A stretch of 64,000 bases of DNA from Proteles cristata cristata (GCA_017311185.1 JAESUZ010005539.1:682001-746000); one strand, 5' to 3'. Numbered from the stretch's first letter, positions 1 to 9,215 are shown. Program-made: numbers and translations. Notes: a model not told the origin generated them from the sequence alone.

Positions 1-125
1 GGACGGGACGGGTCCCCGAACTGGTACTGGCCATACGGGTAGAAGGCAGGGTGCGGGTGCGGAAACGCAGCGGCCGCGGCCGGATGCTGCACCCCAGGGC
101 TGTCTTTCAGCTCGTACTGCGCGCC
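1..125 (-). CDS. IRX3: IRX3 exon 2, 5' part (runs off the left edge)
   Basis: This is the start of the second coding exon of Iroquois homeobox protein 3, a nuclear TALE-class transcription factor that patterns neural tube, limb and heart and affects adipose and hypothalamic development. The acceptor reads TACAG|GGCGCG at 130-120. The frame continues from exon 1 as GAQYELKDSPGVQHP, then a five-alanine run, then a His/Pro/Tyr-rich stretch ending in QYQFGDPSR at the edge. In IRX3 this lies directly before the TALE homeodomain (three-residue loop extension), so the DNA-binding domain, acidic region and Iro box are outside the window. The 125 bases are 41 codons plus two bases. The identification rests on recognising the family N-terminus; IRX1 and IRX2 begin differently. 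Confidence 0.95.
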
Positions 126-305
126 CTGTACGCACATGGAGAAGGAAGGGACACGCGCGGTGGGAGCACGGGTGAGCCCTAGCCGTCGCCGCCCCCACCC
201 TCCCCGGCCCGGGCCCCGCCGCTCCACTCCCGCGCGCTCCACCTCGCCCCGCGCGGCCCAGAACCAGCCCTCCCCCCACCGCCCTCCGGCTCCCTGGGCG
301 CTTAC
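126..305 (-). other. IRX3: IRX3 intron 1 (180 bp)
   Basis: The donor GTAAGC (305 downward) and the acceptor ending in a pyrimidine-rich tract and GTACAG (131-126) define a 180-bp phase-0 intron between CTG (Leu) and GGC (Gly). It is GC-rich and open in some frames, so retention would not be obvious from composition. A short first intron is plausible for IRX3, but its length in other species was not checked here. Confidence 0.9.
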
Positions 306-572
306 CAGCTGCGGGAAGATGGGCAGCTCGGCGGCGTAGGGCAGAAAGGCACCGTAGCCTTGGGCGGCGGCGGCCGCCGCTGCCGCGGCTGCGTAGGGCG
401 CCCCGTACACGGAGGAGAGCACGTTGGACAGGGACCCCGAGGCGGCCAGCTCCGAGGCTCCGGCTCCCGGGCCGCCCCGGGCTCCAGCGCTGCCGCCGCC
501 GCCGGCGGCCCCCGGGCGCTCGGGTGGGTAGAGCGGGCGGATGTACTGGTATCCGAGCTGGGGGAAGGACAT
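306..572 (-). CDS. IRX3: IRX3 exon 1 coding part
   Basis: The reading frame is 89 codons from ATG at 572-570 to CTG at 308-306, followed by donor GTAAGC. It begins MSFPQLGYQYIRPLYPPERP, continues through a Gly/Ala-rich linker, then SGSLSNVLSSVYGAPY, a ten-alanine tract (about residues 61-70), and QGYGAFLPYAAELPIFPQL. This matches the IRX3 N-terminus in order and length. The start is supported by GCCACC directly before the ATG, a near-ideal Kozak context. The low-complexity segments are typical of Iroquois proteins. No frameshift or stop is seen. Longer open frames in the other phases here are GC-driven shadows. Confidence 0.96.
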
Positions 573-720
573 GGTGGCCCGCGGGGCACGGACGGAGAGG
601 GGGCCCGGCCCCCGGGGCCGCCCTGCTCAGCGCCGCCCGCGGGCTCCGGCGCGCATCGGGGGCTGGGCCGGGCTGGGGCCGCGCTGCGCAGCGCTCCGCG
701 TTCGCCTATGGATCTGCTCC

Positions 721-761
<41 letters not shown>

Positions 762-850
762 GAGCCAGGTCAGGTCCGAACAGATTGGCGGAGATTCCCG
801 GGGCTCCGGGCTCTGATTGACATTTCTACGGGCCCGCAAGCCCCTCCTCT
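573..850 (-). promoter_or_regulatory. IRX3: IRX3 5' leader and core promoter region
   Basis: This is GC-rich DNA directly upstream of the IRX3 ATG. It contains a (GCG)13 tract, a minus-strand CCAAT (784-788) and TGATTGACA at 814-822, close to the PBX/PREP-MEIS consensus. No TATA box stands out, as is usual for CpG-island promoters. The transcription start cannot be placed from sequence alone. Two short upstream frames begin at minus-strand ATGs at 823 (17 codons, stop at 770) and 656 (9 codons, stop at 627). Confidence 0.6.
721..759. repeat. (GCG)13 trinucleotide repeat in the IRX3 leader
   Basis: Thirteen uninterrupted GCG units (CGC on the IRX3 sense strand) lie about 150 bases upstream of the start codon. 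CGG/GCC tracts in 5' leaders are known to vary in length and, when expanded, to attract methylation. Here it is of ordinary size. Confidence 0.95.
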
Positions 851-1149
851 CTGCGCCGCGCTCCCTCCTCTCGGCAGCCCGAGCCGCCTCTGCGCGCGCC
901 TCGCTCCTCGCCGCCCTCCTCTCCCCGAGCAGAGTCGCGCCTCGCTTCCTTCACCCTCCTCTAGTTTGTACTCCCCCACCTCGCCCTTCCTCTCCCCTCC
1001 CTCTCTGCGCTTCTCTCCCCGCTAGGATCGCTTCCGCTCCTTCGGGCTCGTTCACTCTCCAGGACGATCGGAAACTCTGTTCTCTCTCCTTTCCCGTTCT
1101 CTCTAGTCCCTTTTCTCTTCTCCCCTTTCTGTTCCCTTCACTCTTTCTT

Positions 1150-1182
1150 CACCCCTGTTTTTATCTCTCTCTCTCTCTCTAC
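1150..1182. repeat. (CT)n tract in CpG island
   Basis: An imperfect CT dinucleotide run sits in a pyrimidine-rich part of the island (about 840-1220). On the IRX3 sense strand it is a GA tract, a possible GAGA-type or nucleosome-disfavouring sequence. Confidence 0.8.
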
Positions 1183-1377
1183 TCCCACGGCACTCTCACC
1201 CCCCCACACACACACACCTCACCCCCAGCCCTGGCTTCGGCGCCCCGGGCTCAGGCGGCCTAAAGTTGGGGACACTTAGGGTGCCGTGCGGGGGCGTGAG
1301 TCCGTAGATCTGTGTCTAAGTCTGTGTGTCCGTCCCCGCCCTCACCTCCTCCCTTGCCCTTCCCCAAATCTCGGGTC

Positions 1378-1510
1378 TGACGTCGCGCCCTCTTATTCGA
1401 CTTTTCCTCGCGTCTCCTTCCCGAGTCGCCAATCGCCTGGGCGCCTTCCAGGCGGGGCCGCCCACCCCGGAGGACACGGCGCGCGGGGCGGGGCGGGGCG
1501 GGGCGGGGAC
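1378..1510 (+). promoter_or_regulatory. CRE-like / CCAAT / four GC-box cluster
   Basis: In plus orientation there is a CRE-like TGACGTCG at 1378-1385, CCAAT at 1429-1433, and four tandem GGGGC-type GC boxes at about 1482-1510. The order and spacing resemble a TATA-less promoter firing to the right, away from IRX3. It could equally be an upstream part of the IRX3 promoter, because SP and NF-Y sites work in both directions. No gene downstream was recognised. Confidence 0.5.
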
Positions 1511-1760
1511 GCGGGCCCGGGCGCTCCGAGTCCTCGCCCGCCCCCTCCGGCCTGCGCGGGGAGGGGGAGCGGGAGGCGCTGGGACGCGGGTTAGCACGGG
1601 GTCAGCTCGCCCCTCCCCGCTGCCCTCCCCTCGGTACCTCTCCACCCCCCCGCCCCCGCCCCCAGCCTCAGCGCGGGGCCTGGGTCGGGACCAGATCCTG
1701 GGCCGGGGCGGGCGCCGGGGCTCTCCGCGGCCCGGACCCCCTTTTCGGCTCGTGCCTCTA

Positions 1761-2880
1761 GACTCCGGACAGTGTCGGCGGCGTAGGGAAATAGCTAGAA
1801 GAACGCGCGAGGGGTGAAGGGGTGCGTTCTGGTCGAATCTTCAAAGGCCATCTCATTGCCCAGGGGAGCGAAGCAGCCCCCCTACCCAGCTACTTCAACG
1901 CCTCGGGTGTCCGGGTGCGAATCTCTTATTAGAAATGGCGGGCTCTGCCTTTGGAGGGGCTGAAGTGTGGACCCCCCGGGGCCCTGGGGAGCCACGCCTG
2001 GGAAGTGGAGCCTACGGGTGCCCTAAACGGGTGTGCGATGGGGGAGGAGCAGAGAGCTGGTGGCAGAGGCCCCAGGAACTTTCCGAGAGCGCTCCGGGAA
2101 GTTTGTATACTGGAATTTTCGGCCGGTAGACATCCTTCCTTTCACTACCCCTTCCTCTGCGCCCCGGTCACCGTGCCAACCTGTTTTCTTTCTGTACGGA
2201 TCCTATCACCGTCTCGGGTGGGGGTGGGAGGCAAGACTTTTAGTTCTATGGAGGAATATTTCCTAAATCAAACCTGAAATCCCAGTATCCGAACGCCCAC
2301 CTTCAGGGATTAGGGCGTGCAACCGACAGCGGGATTGACATTCCCGGAATCGTTGAGGCTCTGGGCTAAAAGCTTTAGGCCGTGGCTGCGGCTGACGCAC
2401 AGGCCAGACCTGCCTCGGGGGCGCTCCCGGGACAACACGAGGGCGGCGACTCTGTCCTGGAGGGGCCAGTTCGGGCTGCGAGGCGGAAACTGGCCGCCGC
2501 GCGCTGATGGAGAGAGCAATTGAATCCGAATTCCATCAGTGTAAAGGGATCCGAGACTCCTGGCCCCGGCTATCTTTGGTCCAAGCGGCTTTGGGCAGTC
2601 AGTCCAGCTGAGGAATGAACTCCCAGTTTTGATCCCACCTCCCACTCCCCGCCCCTCCCCCCTTCACCGGTCTTCGCGCGGGGGCGGCGGGTTCCAGAGA
2701 AAAATGGGGGGAAGACAAGGCAAAGTTTGCGGGAGACTAGGTTTGGGGTTCGATTGGGGAAACTGACTTGTGTGGCCTTTTCAAATTCCTCAAATTCGGT
2801 CGAGCTCTTTCCCATATCTCCTCCCCACCTGCTTCTTTTCCTGATACCTGGCGTTGGCCTTAAGCTGGAGTCTCTCCAGA
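1761..2880. other. Unique non-coding DNA upstream of the promoter
   Basis: CpG density falls off here but remains moderate. No interspersed repeat, gene or strong motif cluster was recognised. The lack of repeats so close to a developmental promoter suggests constraint, but nothing specific can be assigned. Confidence 0.5.
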
Positions 2881-3090
2881 GAAGGAGATATCGGGGGAAG
2901 CTCTGGCTTTGAAATGTTTCCCGGCGCCTGATTTCGTTTACAGTTAAACCTCTAAGCCAAATGGCATAGGGAATCATGGGGCTCACCTTCTCGCGGAAAA
3001 TCTCAGGGCTTACAAAATTGAAGGTAACATTATTTCCCGGAGTGTTTCTAGGTGGCAGACCTCGAGCCTAGACGGCCCTGAACCCTAGAG
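2880..3090. promoter_or_regulatory. Candidate conserved non-coding element
   Basis: This is a repeat-free block of balanced composition between GC-rich lobes, with AT-rich words such as GTTTACAGTTAAAC (about 2936-2949), AAAATTGAAGG and GTAACATTATTTCCC. It is a candidate only by its texture and position; there is no alignment to confirm it. Confidence 0.3.
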
Positions 3091-3299
3091 TTTGCACAAA
3101 GTGGTGGCACCAGACCTGCGCGAGCCAAGAGCTAGATTCCGAGGTGGAGACTCTGGGGCTGCGCTGTATATGCCCGGATGAGACGCTCGCTATTTAACTC
3201 AGCTCTTCCAGAAGGAAAAGAGAAAACCCATGAGCCCCGGAGATGCTTCTTCCGCTTTAACCAGCTATTGACCTCGCTGCGTCCAGCTGCGGGAGACGG

Positions 3300-4200
3300 G
3301 GAAGGAGGCCAGGAAAGGGGTGAGGTTGTTCTCAGTGAACCAACCACGCAGGTTCGGGGGCGCTCATAGCCGGGAGGGCACCCCGAAACCCCAGACCCGT
3401 ACACGTACTCAAGAAGGCGCCCAGGTCCCGAGCAGAAGCCGCCTCTTCACTACCCTAGTGTCCAAGCAGAGATCAGCCCCGCCCCGGCCAGGGCGATCCG
3501 CGCTTCACGTCGGGACTCAGCGTCCTAGGCGGCCGAGCCCCGACGTGTCACTGGCTCCCCAACTCGACCCGGCCAATGGAGCCCGGCTCAAGACTGAACT
3601 CTCGGGTTCGAGGGCAGTCGACCCATTTCCAGAGCTTTTTAATCCAAGGGATGCGGTCAAAGTGACACTCGCACGGGGAGGAACAGCAGGTGCACGGGAA
3701 GTTGATTTGGGAAAGGCATGCGCGCACAAGCGTGCCGCACACAAAAGCTTCTCCGTCTTTTCGCCTTCTTCCAACGTTCCCAGCGCACAGAGCGCTTCGG
3801 AGGCTTGCTGTAGACGCTCTCTCTACGCGGCCCAGAGCGTGGCAGTGCACGGAGAGCGTGTCCAGAGCACACGTTTGGTGCACACAGCTGCGTTCGCTGG
3901 ACTCGCACCTGGGGCCGCGCGGCCCGACGTGTGCCCGAGGCCCGCGGCCCGCCAGGCTCTAGGGCAGCGCCGCGCTCGGAAAGCGAGCCGCTAGCCACCG
4001 GGCCCCTTCCCGCCCCCTCCTCTCCCAGCCCCACGGTGCGCGCGCGTCCCCGTCGGGGGGCGCCGCCGCCGCCCTAGGTCTCCCTGCCGAGGCCCATCTT
4101 CTGTCCTTCGCTCCCAGAACCGAAATCCCAGAGCTGCAGTGCGACCGGCGATCCCTCCGCTTCCTGCAGACGCCGCGGCGCACGCTCCCACCGCTCCCTC
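3300..4200. promoter_or_regulatory. Second CpG-rich lobe
   Basis: CpG density rises again, particularly at 3480-3560 and 3880-4200, with no repeats. It carries long open frames only because GC-rich DNA has few stops; none resembles a known protein. It is probably part of the same promoter valley as the island at IRX3. Confidence 0.6.
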
Positions 4201-4204
4201 CCCC

Positions 4205-4612
4205 CGCGCTCGGGTTACAGGTTAATGAAATGCTCGTTTTCCTCAGTCATTTGTTTTGTTTTCCTGCAAAGTTCTGATAAGTAGCTAACCAACGAAGCTT
4301 GTAATTACAATCTTACAGAAACCGGGCCGATCTGTATATAAATCTCACCATCCAATTACAAGATGTAATAATTTTGCACTCAAGCTGGTAATGAGGTCTA
4401 ATACTCGTGCATGCGATAATCCCCTCTGGATGCTGGCTTGATCAGATGTTGGCTTTGTAATTAGACGGGCAGAAAATCATTATTTCATGTTCAAATAGAA
4501 AATGAGGTTGGTGGGAAGTTAATTTCTCTCCGCTCTGTGAAGCGTAGACAAGAATTTAATGATTTAATTACAGTTGTAAGCCCTTTCCATGAGACTTAAA
4601 TTGAGCTGAGAA
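4205..4612. promoter_or_regulatory. AT-rich homeodomain-site island, candidate conserved enhancer
   Basis: About 400 bp of AT-rich, repeat-free DNA is bounded by CpG-rich DNA on both sides. It carries GTAATTAC (4301-4308), CAATTA (4353-4358), TAATCC of OTX/PITX type (4417-4422), TAATTA (4458-4463) and TTAATTA (4564-4570), and a TATATAAAT word near 4336. The density of homeodomain core sites and the abrupt change in composition fit a developmental enhancer 3.6-4.0 kb upstream of the IRX3 ATG. Function is inferred. Confidence 0.6.
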
Positions 4613-4613
4613 T

Positions 4614-4632
4614 ATTTTTTTCTTCTTCTTCT

Positions 4633-4667
<35 letters not shown>

Positions 4668-4683
4668 GCATTCTCTCTCTCTC
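4614..4683. repeat. Pyrimidine tract: T-run, (CTT)n, (CT)n
   Basis: A poly-T run passes into (TTC)n and then (CT)n, about 70 bases almost purely pyrimidine on the plus strand, directly beside the AT-rich island. The tract may form a triplex (H-DNA) and is probably variable in length. Confidence 0.9.
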
Positions 4684-4689
4684 CGCTAT

Positions 4690-5130
4690 TAGCAGCCTTG
4701 CGGACACTGGAGTGCGCGGCCTGGCGTTCTCACCGGGAGGGATTTGCGTCAGGCCAGAATCCGGACCCCGGGCATCCCAGGAGGCGCGGTCCGGCGGCCT
4801 CCAGAGCCGCCCCAGAACCGGCTGCCTCTTCCCCCCGGCCGCCGGGGCCTCGGAGCCGGTCCCTGCATCCCGAGAAGCGTCGGGAGAAACTTTGCCAACT
4901 TTGCTCTCGGCGAGGGAGAGGCCGCCCGGCCGACCACGGCAGCTGCGACGCGCAGAGTGGGCCCCAAGTCAGGCCCTGGCACCCCGCAGCCTGGCCGGGC
5001 CGCCCAAAGAGGGGTGCGAGGCCGGCGGGCGGCCCCGGGGTCCCCGCTGCGCCCCCGCGCGTCCCCCATCTGGCCCGCGCCCCGGGGTCTCCGAGCGGCC
5101 GGAGACTCGCAGCGCACAGGATGGCGGGTG
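4690..5130. promoter_or_regulatory. Third CpG-rich lobe
   Basis: This stretch is dense in CpG and free of repeats, and overlapping open frames on both strands are compositional. It may be a separate CpG island, and a promoter for an unrecognised non-coding transcript cannot be excluded. Confidence 0.6.
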
Positions 5131-5640
5131 CGGAAAACCTGGCCTTCAGCGCAAGTGATCTGATTTTTCTTTACCTCGCCACGATCATCCTTTTCCCACC
5201 TGACTTGAGCTGTTCGACTGCCTCCCTCTCCTTTGTTTCCCTCGCCCCGTCGGTGTCTGTCTGTCCCACTTCCTAGGTATTTGATCTCTGAGTCATTCCT
5301 TTTCATTCTTTCCTCCGCGCACCCCATTTCGTTGTTTCCTTCGCTCCCCGGGACCATTTTGCAGTTACTTTACTCAGTTTTGCACCTTCCCCCTTCTCTT
5401 ATTTGGTCTCCTTTTATCTCCGTCTGCCTCCGTGACGGTCCCTCGCCCTCGCTCTCATTTCTCCTTCCACCTTCTCTTTCTTTCGTTCATCCTAATCTGT
5501 TCCCTTCCCCTGTTCCTTGGTCGGCCCCTCAGGCTCTCTCCTCCGCGTGTATCTTCTCTCTTCCCGTCTTCCTCCCCGGGACGTGTCCCCTCCCCCCCGT
5601 GGATCGGCCTTCCCCGCGGCGCCCCCTCCTCATCCATCTT
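5130..5640. other. Pyrimidine-rich unique sequence
   Basis: The plus strand is strongly C/T-rich (TTTCCTTC, CTCTCC words) but not a simple repeat. No gene or transposon is recognised. Confidence 0.5.
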
Positions 5641-6215
5641 GGGAGATGAATATGTCGCCTTATTGGATGCCGAGGCCCGAGCCGGGTGATGGGGCTCGGC
5701 CGGCCTCGCGCGTTTTCTTCATGCATATTGAGGAGATGGTAATGAGCGCGTTTGCATTGTTGCATGGAAATGCTGCGTTTCCGGCCGCAATTCGGGGCCG
5801 GCGAGGGTGGCGCGGGCCCAAGAGAGCCCGCAGTGGGCGCCCGGCCTGGTGGCCGCAGCTGGCCCTCCACGGGATCGCCGGCATCGGCCCCGGGGAGGAA
5901 GTGACCTCTGGGAGGGCTCGGCCCGGCCGCCGCCTCCTTAGGCTGCTTCTCCACAAAGGCCGGCGCGCTCCCCTCATTAAGGCCTCGTTAAGGGACCCCC
6001 GCCTCGCTCGCGAAGGATCCCTCGCGCCTGCCCCCCTCCACCCCCCAGCCCGGGCCGGCCCGTGGGCCTCTGGGCCCCCCTCCCCTGATATTTCGAGGCC
6101 TGTGATGGAGCGCCACCAGGAAATGAGTGCCTGACCACGTCGTCTAGTGGCAATAAATTGTTTGCGGTTCCGAGGAACACGACGTCGCGGGATCAGACAC
6201 AGCCTCATTGTGTGC
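5640..6215. promoter_or_regulatory. CpG-rich candidate enhancer with POU/SOX-like motifs
   Basis: The block contains ATGCATATTG (5721-5730), TTTGCATTGTTGCATGGAAAT (5751-5771, resembling a SOX-POU composite), CATTAAGG and CGTTAAGG near 5976-5992, and CAATAAATTG near 6152. AT-rich binding-type words embedded in CpG-rich repeat-free DNA suggest a regulatory element 5.1-5.6 kb upstream of IRX3. Function is inferred from motifs. Confidence 0.5.
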
Positions 6216-6882
6216 CCTGCTCCGCTGGCTCCTGAATCTGGAAGGGCGCAGCGGCTTCGCTGGGCCAGGGAAGGTGGCGCACAGGCCCCTGCGTTGTCCC
6301 TAGGTGGCTCCCGCCTGGGCTCAGCCTGACGGAGCGGACCTGGAGAACCCAGCCATTCTAGAGGGGCCTGTCCCTCCCTGGGAAGGGACAGGACCGGGCC
6401 TGCCTCTCAAAGAGGCGACGGTTTATGAAAGTCAGAAGCTTCCCGGAGCAAACTCTGAGTTGAGCTCGAAGGGAACTGAATGCTGGAAAAGTCGGAAGGG
6501 CGCAGATACCGAGCTCAGGTCCAGCCCAGCAGGGACCCTTGGGTGTTAGACATTGGCCCTAAGCGCCCATCGTCCTTCCAATTCGAAGCCCGGAAAGCCG
6601 AGAAAACATCTAGATCTGGCCTTGTCTGAAATCAGTGGTGTCGAGTTTCCCAAACTTCAAACCCTCCACTACCACCTCTACTGTTATTCGTTTAACATTT
6701 TTCCTTAAGTTGACTCATTTTAAATACTTAAATACATGTTTTGGGAAAAGAAAACCCCATACTGCTACTGTAAATTAAAAAGCAGTTCTTACTCACCGTA
6801 AAGGGAAATAGGAAAAGATAAAAACAACTAAAATCAAGTGATCTGAAACTTTTGAGCCATGTTGCTGGCTTGGGAATCACTT

Positions 6883-6939
<57 letters not shown>

Positions 6940-7990
6940 TGATTAGCAAGTGTTGACAGTATTAAATACTGGATCTTTTTCAGAAGAGATGAGCAAATTG
7001 AAAAGGGAATGCTTCTTATTATTCAACAATATGAATTCTCTGTCTCTAAGATAAATCATATTGAGGACCCCAAAGGCTGCAGTGGAATAGGGTTTAGTAA
7101 TATCATTCTCTGCTAAAGAGTATGTAAAAAAATTAGGATTAAATGGAAACATGTTGAGTTATTATTATTTACCCAATAATTGTGTTAGGCATTGTCGCAA
7201 ATACTGTGTGTTAAACAGTATCACATTTAAAGTCTATAAAAGAGAGATGATCCAGGGTGGCCCTGAATGGTTGGGCAGGCTGCTCACTGAACAAGGCACC
7301 CAGCTGAGGGGCAAAAAGAGTCCTGAAGTCCAGTCTTTCTGGACTCATCAAGCTAGTGCCTCAGCTCGGGGCCTCACTGGAAGAGACGTGCCTTTCTCTA
7401 CTTTGCACAAAGCTGAGGAATGACCGAGCAGTTATCTTAGTGATGGGGAAACTGAGGCTTAGAGAACTTGGCAAAGTCCCGACTGGAAGCTCATCTGATA
7501 GTTTTAACTATGATTCCTCTGGGAGGAAGATCAAGGTCTTTCAAGGACTAGGGAAGGAGGTATTTGAAGGCACATCCCTGGTTTGAAGGAAGGGAAAGGG
7601 CAGCCAGGCTAAAAGGTTTTCCCTTCACCTTGATCCTTACAGTTCATGTAAATATTTGAAGAGGCAAAAACACAGCAGAGGTCAAGGGTGCACTATCCCC
7701 GCTTGGGAATGGGGAGAAGGTGGTCTGGTTGGCATAGGCCTAACTGTAGGTATTTGAACCTGTTCCTTGCCTCCTGTTGGACCGGAGTTCCATTTTGCTC
7801 CCCTCCACACAGGACATTTCCGGTTCCTAAAGACACACCGAGGAGCTGCATTCCCCGGAGGTTGGGAATCACAGTGACCTCTGCTCAAAGCAATCTTTTG
7901 GTGGTGGTGGTAGGGGTGGGGAGGTGGGCCTCCACTGAGCTTTTGAAAAATTGAATTGCTTGCCAAAGCTTGCCAATTAGAGATGTTTAT
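6216..7990. other. Intergenic, no gene seen
   Basis: Composition falls to the genomic background. It holds a TG microsatellite and short traces of old MIR-like repeats (for example near 7436-7480, GGGGAAACTGAGGCTTAGAG). No coding potential was recognised. Confidence 0.6.
6886..6937. repeat. (TG)26 microsatellite
   Basis: An uninterrupted TG dinucleotide run of about 52 bases, long enough to be polymorphic. Confidence 0.97.
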
Positions 7991-8001
7991 TAAAATATCT
8001 A

Positions 8002-8222
8002 GGGGCGCCTGGGGCGCCTGGGTGGCTTAGTCGGTTAAGCGTCCGACTTTCGCTTGTGTCATGATCTCGCGGTTCGTGGGTTCGAGCCCCGCATCGGGCT
8101 CTGTGCTGACTGCCGGCTCGGAGCCTGGAGCCTGTTTCAGTCTGTGGCTCCCTCTGACCCTCCCCTGCTCGCGCTGTCTCTCTCTCTCTCTCTCTCTTAG
8201 AAATAAATAAAAATATTAAAAA
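8002..8222 (+). mobile_element. Feline CAN SINE, first of a tandem pair
   Basis: A tRNA-related head, (TC)n and an AATAAA/poly-A tail are present. The first ten bases are doubled (GGGGCGCCTGGGGCGCCTGG). AAATATCTAG flanks it on both sides as a target-site duplication, and the next SINE begins immediately after. Confidence 0.95.
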
Positions 8223-8232
8223 AAAATATCTA

Positions 8233-8458
8233 GGGGCGCCTGGGTGGCTCAGTCGGTTAAGCGTCTGACTTCGGCTCAGGTCATGATCTCTCGGTTTGTG
8301 GGTTTGAGCCCCGCCTCGGGCTCTGTGCTGACTGCCAGCTCAGAGCCCGGAGCCTGCTTCAGATTCTGTGTCTCCCTCTCTCTCGGACCCTCCCCTGCTC
8401 ATGCTGTCTCTCCCTCTCTCTCTCAGAAATAAATAAAACATTATATATATTAAAAAAA
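8233..8458 (+). mobile_element. Feline CAN SINE, second of a tandem pair
   Basis: A full head-to-tail SINE of the same subfamily and orientation follows its neighbour after one copy of the duplicated target. It ends in AAATAAATAAAAC and an AT-rich tail. Confidence 0.95.
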
Positions 8459-9019
8459 GGAAACCTGGAAGGCTAAGAAACACAAGACTCTCCTGTGTGG
8501 GCCCTGCCACCTGAGGTTCATGGCCGTTGCCCATTTACCAAACATTCCAGTTAGCGATGGTCTCCAGCTAGCCTACCTCTGTGAGTTACCCGTAGGTAGC
8601 TGAGTGTCGTTACTGCTTTGCCTTCTCAGTTGTGAGAATGAGACACCCTTGCAGGTAAAACACCACTTCTCCAAAGGGAAGTGACTGGCACAAGGCGTGA
8701 CCTGGGCAGGAGTTATGAGTGTCTCCTTTCCCCCTTTTTTTTTCTCTGCCACTCTCCCAGTTGGCGAGGCAGCCGCTTTTCTGCGGTGGGGGTACGGTTG
8801 AGGGCAGGTTCCTAGGAGACGTGGGAATGAATAGCTCGGAGACGTTGTCCAGGAGCCCAAGATGGGCTTATTCTCAAGCTCCTGGGAAGAGAATAGAAAG
8901 ACCGGTCCCCCAAGCAACCATTTGTAGGAAGCCTCCGTAGCATCAGCCCTTTCTTGATTCCCATGCAGCATCTTAAAAATGTCAAACCAGAGAGTTTATT
9001 TCTTCTTTTCTCCCTCTCT

Positions 9020-9215
9020 CCATTTCTCTTTGCAGCCAATATTTCCCGAGTGCCTTCTGTGTGCTAGAAATGGGGTTAGGTGTAGGGCATAGAATGATGA
9101 GACAGCTGTTCACATGGAGCTTACATTTTAGTGGGGCGATCAGCTGGTAAACAGGAGCACACGCAGGACAGATTAAGATAGCGCCAAGTACTCTAAACAA
9201 CACAGTAACACCACG
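9020..9215. mobile_element. Old dispersed mammalian repeat fragment
   Basis: It contains the familiar run CCGAGTGCCTTCTGTGTGCTAG and GAGCTTACATTTTAGTGGGG, found in an ancient family dispersed through mammalian genomes. I do not assign the class. Confidence 0.55.

Larger units (their letters stand above)
1..1760. promoter_or_regulatory. CpG island over IRX3 promoter and 5' exons
   Basis: CpG dinucleotides are dense throughout, with GC content clearly above that of the rest of the window. The island covers both 5' exons, the intron, the leader and about 1.2 kb upstream. No interspersed repeats are visible in it. Developmental homeobox promoters of this kind are usually unmethylated and Polycomb-marked; that state is inferred, not seen. 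Confidence 0.85.

Noticed and set aside
627..839. Minus-strand frame with a polyalanine stretch upstream of IRX3
   Set aside because: It opens at TTG, not ATG, and the alanines are a translation of the GCG repeat. Only the short ATG frames were kept as possible uORFs.
360..1025. Long plus-strand open frames over IRX3 exon 1 and leader (for example 221 codons)
   Set aside because: Antisense shadow of IRX3 in GC-rich DNA. Repetitive Gly/Pro/Ser content and no recognisable domain.
3320..5357. Several frames of 140-220 codons in the CpG-rich lobes
   Set aside because: Few stops are expected at this GC content; many lack an ATG at the start, overlap on both strands and match no protein family I know.
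8002..8458. Regularly repeated units suggesting an array
   Set aside because: They are two SINE copies, not CRISPR repeats; the genome is mammalian and there are no spacers or cas genes.
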